Part shown: positions 63,914 through 64,000 of the stretch, one piece after another | Numbering within the stretch: position 1 is the stretch's first letter | Layout of the letters: each line of letters begins with the position of its first letter | From: Zoroaster sp. YZ-2022 | Taxonomy: Eukaryota; Echinodermata; Asteroidea; Forcipulatida; Zoroasteridae | Length of the DNA stretch: 64,000 nt | Reading direction: 5' to 3' | NCBI GenBank assembly: GCA_029582265.1 | Contig: CM055828.1 | Coordinates: 1,178,001-1,242,000, forward strand | Translations under genes and position numbers: made by a program | The notes under the pieces: generated by a model | The model's database searches: none | Told to the model about the DNA's origin: nothing | Seen by the model: the letters and a program-made list of their open reading frames with translations, nothing else

Positions 63914-63988
63914 GTCTTTTACCATATAGGATTAAGACCTCAGTGATTGTGGCCACAATCCCAGAGGTCTTAAAATGAGGTAAAGACC
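63914..63988. mobile_element. hairpin element (copy 2, shorter)
   Basis: GGTCTTTTACC...GGATTAAGACCTC and ...GAGGTCTTAA...GGTAAAGACC fold on each other around GATTGTGGCCACAATC, itself a perfect palindrome. A shortened relative of 63551-63673. Confidence 0.8.
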
Positions 63989-64000
63989 TAGGATCAAACT

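Overview
This window is nuclear DNA of an animal, most likely a marine deuterostome or other marine invertebrate. The evidence is intron-split genes with GT-AG junctions, invertebrate-style CR1/L2, RTE and Penelope-like retroelements, tRNA-derived SINEs, many foldback elements, and a frequent TAGGCCTA-type motif familiar from echinoderm and hemichordate genomes. The species call is inference. No prokaryotic gene organisation is present.

Four host genes can be read with consistent splice phases, plus one terminal exon and one broken gene. (1) The last exon of a death-domain protein (481-776, +). (2) A complete five-exon TMEM41A-like gene (3024-7367, +). (3) PIGA, the catalytic subunit of the first enzyme of GPI-anchor synthesis, in 12 clear exons (27786-32730, -) plus a possible tiny first exon. 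(4) A five-exon C2H2 zinc-finger gene (41531-45881, -). (5) A four-exon SLC16/monocarboxylate-transporter-like gene (47544-50455, +), divergent from the zinc-finger gene. (6) A broken gene of an uncharacterised family near 61.1-62.76 kb, frameshifted and split by a 1.3 kb foldback element.

The rest is dominated by repeats. 8.37-26.02 kb is a composite. A block of about 14.45 kb of a 36-bp satellite sits inside a unit bounded by 30-bp inverted repeats (8718-8747 and 23627-23656). That unit lies inside one arm of a larger palindromic element, whose core carries remnants of a Penelope-like ORF and whose arms carry 21-bp arrays of TCGTACGTACGA (5 copies on one side, 14 on the other). 33.57-38.96 kb is a three-level nest: a Tc1-like transposon split by a tRNA-Leu-like SINE, which is itself split by a CR1/L2-type LINE. 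A 5'-truncated RTE-type LINE lies at 54.41-55.40 kb. Minisatellites (27, 21, 20 and 15 bp units), long microsatellites (ATT, AT) and at least ten foldback or MITE-like elements fill introns and intergenic DNA.

The observations most worth following are: the satellite-carrying TIR unit; four sites that match or resemble the hammerhead ribozyme core, two followed by the same kind of small hairpin; the nested insertions, each with a target duplication; an inverted SINE pair with an AT core and a 15-bp target duplication; and a transposon tail that overlaps the apparent start of the SLC16-like gene.
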